A stretch of DNA of 64,000 bases, taken from positions 32,558 through 96,557 of the forward strand of contig CAZVNL010000003.1 of NCBI GenBank assembly GCA_964628055.1, in the 5' to 3' direction. The notes under the pieces are model-generated. The model ran no database searches. It saw only the letters and a program-made list of their open reading frames with translations, and was not told where the DNA came from. Both the position numbers and the translations under genes were made by a program. The first letter of the stretch is position 1; every line of letters begins with the position of its first letter. Source of the stretch: CAZBEL01 sp964628055. Lineage in GTDB: Bacteria; Fidelibacterota; Marinisomatia; Marinisomatales; TCS56. Positions 61,351 to 64,000 of this stretch are shown piece by piece.

Positions 61351-62655
61351 GTGCATTACTATAGTACCAATGGCCAGGCCCCGGTAACTGACCTGCGCGG
61401 TGCCGTACTCCAGGCTCTGCCTCCCGACAATGGTCTTTACCTCCCCGAACCGATCCCTACCTTGTCCAGGGAATTTATTGCTGCCTTGCCAGGGCTCACT
61501 TTCCAGGAAATTGCTTTTACAATGGCCCAGGCCTATTTGGAGGGTGACTTACCCACCCATCAAATACAAGCAATAGTAGATACGGCCTTCTCCTTCGATG
61601 CGCCCTTAGTGCCTTTAACGGAGAGAGCTTGTCTTTTGGAGCTGTTTCACGGCCCCACCCTGGCGTTCAAAGATTTTGGCACCCGCTTCATGGCACAACT
61701 CATGGGGTACTTCACCCAAAAAGCCCAGGAAGAACTGGTCATTTTGGTGGCCACGTCAGGAGATACAGGAAGCGCTGTGGCCCACGCTTTTTGGAAAGTC
61801 CCGTACATCCGCGTTTACATCCTCTATCCAGCTAGCCGGATCAGCAAGCTCCAGGAACAGCAATTCACCACCCTGGGGCACAATATTACCGCCCTGGAAA
61901 TTGCTGGCTCTTTCGATGATTGCCAACAACTGGTGAAAACAGCCTTTTTAGATGCCACGGTTACCACTGCTTTACGGCTCACCTCTGCCAATTCCATTAA
62001 CATCGCCCGACTTATACCGCAATCCTTTTATTACGCCGCCGGGTTGGCCCAGTACCACCGGACCTATGCCGCCTCCCCGCCGGTAACCGTCGTCCCCTGT
62101 GGAAATTTCGGCAACCTCACAGCAGGTCTCCTGGCTACTCGTATGGGATTGGATTTGGGACACTTCGTCGCCGCCACCAATCAAAATGACGTGGTCCCGG
62201 AATACCTTGCCACCGGCGCTTTCACACCGCGACCTTCAACAGCCACCATCTCCAACGCCATGGATGTGGGAAATCCCAGCAACCTGGGGCGTATTTTGAA
62301 CCTTTTTAAGCATGACCTGAATGCGTTGCGGACGGCCTTATCCAGTTGGGGTTATACCGATAGTCAGACACGGGAAACCATTCGACAGGTGTACCAGGAA
62401 TACCATTATTGCTTAGACCCTCACACGGCCGTCGGCTACCTGGGGTTGGAAACCTATCTTGCCCAGCACGCAGGCCAAACTCCGGGCCTCCTACTGGCTA
62501 CGGCGCACCCGGCAAAATTTCTCCCCGTAGTCGAACCGTTAATCGGGCACGCCCTACCCCTTCCACCCACCTTGGAAGAGGCCCTGCAGCGTCCCAAACA
62601 AACGGTGCAACTCTCTAACCGATACGATGAATTGAGAGCTTTTTTACTTTCATAA
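61351..62655 (+). CDS. thrC: Threonine synthase
   Basis: 434 aa PLP fold-type II enzyme. PLP Lys in GPTLAFKDFGTRFMAQ; VATSGDTGSAVAHAFW and VVPCGNFGNLTAGL are phosphate-binding loops. The N-terminus MHYYSTNGQAPVTDLRGAVL is usual for the family. It converts O-phosphohomoserine to threonine. GTG start 6 bp after thrB. Confidence 0.97.
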   Translation: MHYYSTNGQAPVTDLRGAVLQALPPDNGLYLPEPIPTLSREFIAALPGLTFQEIAFTMAQAYLEGDLPTHQIQAIVDTAFSFDAPLVPLTERACLLELFHGPTLAFKDFGTRFMAQLMGYFTQKAQEELVILVATSGDTGSAVAHAFWKVPYIRVYILYPASRISKLQEQQFTTLGHNITALEIAGSFDDCQQLVKTAFLDATVTTALRLTSANSINIARLIPQSFYYAAGLAQYHRTYAASPPVTVVPCGNFGNLTAGLLATRMGLDLGHFVAATNQNDVVPEYLATGAFTPRPSTATISNAMDVGNPSNLGRILNLFKHDLNALRTALSSWGYTDSQTRETIRQVYQEYHYCLDPHTAVGYLGLETYLAQHAGQTPGLLLATAHPAKFLPVVEPLIGHALPLPPTLEEALQRPKQTVQLSNRYDELRAFLLS

Positions 62656-62667
62656 ACAGGAATCGCC

Positions 62668-63453
62668 ATGATGAATACCAAGACCGGCACCAAATTTGAG
62701 CAACTACAAAAACTCGTAAGACGCTTACGGGGTCCGCGGGGATGTCCCTGGGACCGGGAGCAGACCGCCGCTTCGCTACTACCCTATTTTTTAGAGGAAG
62801 CCTATGAGGTCATGGAAAGTGTTGACGAAGAGAATTGGCCCTTATTGCAAGAGGAACTTGGCGACCTGTTATTGCACGCTGTTTTCCAGGCTTCCATTGC
62901 CGAGGATGCGAACCGTTTTACCCTGGAAGAGGTGCTGGAGACCATCAACGCAAAGTTAGTACGGCGACATCCCCACGTGTTTGGGGAGGCGCAGGCTGAA
63001 GCGCCATTCCACGCTAAGCGAAATTGGGAAGCAGCCAAGCATGCCGAAAAAAAACGTCAGTCACGGTTGGAGGGCGTACCCGTAGCCTTACCCGCCCTGG
63101 TCAGGGCCCAGCGCCTGCAACAAAAGGCCAGTCTTGTGGGCTTTGATTGGGAAAAAGTGGATCAGGTCTGGGAAAAGGTCTACGAAGAAATCCAGGAGCT
63201 AAAAGAAGCCCAGGCCGAAGGTAAACGTCACCATTTGGAAGAGGAAATCGGTGATGTACTGTTTGCGGTAGTGAACCTGGCGCGCTTTTTTGACCTCTCT
63301 GCCGAGGATGCTCTGCGGAAGACCAACCGGAAGTTCATCCACCGTTTCCGGGAGATGGAAGGGGAATTAAAACGCCAAGGGGAAACTCCGGAGGAAGCGA
63401 CCCTAAAAGAAATGGATCACATCTGGAATAACCTGAAAAGTAAGACGAAATAG
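62668..63453 (+). CDS. mazG: Nucleoside triphosphate pyrophosphohydrolase MazG
   Basis: 261 aa. Two MazG domains; the first has CPWDREQTAASLLPYFLEEA and EELGDLLLHAVFQ, supplying the ExxE...ExxD metal site; the second has EIQELKEA and EEIGDVLFAVVNLARF. It hydrolyses all NTPs to NMP, guarding against damaged nucleotides and modulating ppGpp. ATG start 12 bp after thrC. Confidence 0.96.
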   Translation: MMNTKTGTKFEQLQKLVRRLRGPRGCPWDREQTAASLLPYFLEEAYEVMESVDEENWPLLQEELGDLLLHAVFQASIAEDANRFTLEEVLETINAKLVRRHPHVFGEAQAEAPFHAKRNWEAAKHAEKKRQSRLEGVPVALPALVRAQRLQQKASLVGFDWEKVDQVWEKVYEEIQELKEAQAEGKRHHLEEEIGDVLFAVVNLARFFDLSAEDALRKTNRKFIHRFREMEGELKRQGETPEEATLKEMDHIWNNLKSKTK

Positions 63454-63584
63454 AAAGGACTTAGGGCAGCCGACGGGCAGTTGTCAATGGCCGTATTAAA
63501 TTTTACCAAAAATGGTCGTTGAAAAGTTTACCACTTTGGGTTTACAGTTCTGTTTTTCCCGGACAAATGTTTTCGTAATATATC

Positions 63585-64000
63585 TTATTCAAGTGCCCCT
63601 CGATAAAGAAAAACAATCCATTTTGCTGGATTGGTGTCGAATACCCCAACGGTAGGTGGGTAAAGATGTATTCCAACACGATAGGGGTATTTTGCGAACT
63701 CTTTTGATATATCCAAATTACGAACTGTCTCCCAAGCCACTTGACCTTTCATTTCAAGGGAATCCTCCATTTTCACAAAATCAAAATATTCAGTTCCTAT
63801 CGGCTCTGGATTGTCTGAGTGCATAATCTTGAATGAGTTTGCTGGAAGAAACTCATTGGGATAAAGGATTTGACCCAAGCCCATCCAGATTATCGTTGCA
63901 TAGAAAAGAGTATCCCCAGTTTCTGTGAATGTGAAGGCTATATCATAATAATCAGGAACTCCGTTGGACATTACTTTGAATGGTAGGCTATCTATATCGC
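63585..64000 (-). CDS. Hypothetical protein, 5' end beyond window
   Basis: The frame is open from the stop at 63585 to base 64000, so the 128 residues from the ATG at 63971 are probably only the C-terminal part (reading DIDSLPFKV before that Met). Segments such as YDIAFTFTETGDTLFYATI and GQVAWETVRNLDISK look beta-rich and soluble, as in secreted or lipoprotein domains. No family was recognised. It converges on mazG with a ~130-bp AT-rich gap. Confidence 0.6.
   Translation of the reverse strand, partial: DIDSLPFKVMSNGVPDYYDIAFTFTETGDTLFYATIIWMGLGQILYPNEFLPANSFKIMHSDNPEPIGTEYFDFVKMEDSLEMKGQVAWETVRNLDISKEFAKYPYRVGIHLYPPTVGVFDTNPAKWIVFLYRGALE

Overview
The window looks like chromosome from a Gram-negative bacterium of the FCB (Fibrobacteres-Chlorobi-Bacteroidetes) side of the tree. 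Candidatus Marinimicrobia or Calditrichota-like lineages fit best, but this is an inference. The outer membrane is shown by Kdo and LPS-export genes, a TolC-type channel and several lipoproteins. FCB affinity is suggested by a short primary sigma factor with no region 1.1, a YbeY whose third metal ligand is Asp as in Bacteroidetes, a DUF4835 (PorD-like) protein and a DUF2723 membrane protein. Coding density is high, genes overlap by a few bases within operons, and GTG/TTG starts are common. I saw no insertion sequence, prophage, CRISPR array, tRNA or 5S/16S/23S rRNA gene.

Layout. 1-7253 (minus): a Kdo/LPS block read kdsB-pyrG-kdsA-kdsC-lptC-lptB-rpoN-hflK; hflK runs off the left edge and no lptA lies between lptC and lptB. 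7.5-10.5 kb: an AT-rich accessory patch with a TPR protein carrying a Fis-like HTH, a perfect 15-bp inverted repeat, a small lipoprotein with a good promoter, and a stand-alone receiver protein. 10.7-17.4 kb (minus): a six-gene export operon (Yip1 protein, TolC channel, MacA-like adaptor, ABC ATPase, two MacB-type permeases). 17.5-34.7 kb: mostly housekeeping and envelope genes (cca, DUF4835, GT2, DUF2723, DUF1844, RRM protein, recG, DUF4139, valS, a cNMP-binding protein beside a K+ channel, an rRNA/tRNA uracil methyltransferase).

34.8-41.3 kb (minus) is the most distinctive region: a nine-gene bacterial microcompartment locus. It is read SorC/DeoR-type regulator, RpiB-DeoC fusion enzyme, tandem BMC-like protein, BMC-H, BMC-P, acylating aldehyde dehydrogenase, BMC-T, BMC-P, BMC-P. 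This matches the sugar-phosphate-utilising (SPU) metabolosome type: deoxyribose 5-phosphate would be split to glyceraldehyde 3-phosphate and acetaldehyde, and the aldehyde oxidised to acetyl-CoA inside the shell. The RpiB half has Asp at the catalytic Cys position, a Cys-rich linker joins the two enzyme halves, and the promoter carries a palindrome plus a repeated half-site like the B. subtilis DeoR operator.

41.5-50.2 kb (minus): a phosphohexomutase, rpoD-rpsU with a clear terminator, rsmA, tatD, metG, holB and an EnvC-like factor. 50.4-63.5 kb (plus): sat-cysC fusion, zinc-ribbon coiled-coil protein, RNase P RNA, recJ, fabH, acyl-CoA dehydrogenase, PgpH-like HD phosphodiesterase, ybeY, thrB, thrC and mazG. 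A hypothetical minus-strand gene runs off the right edge.
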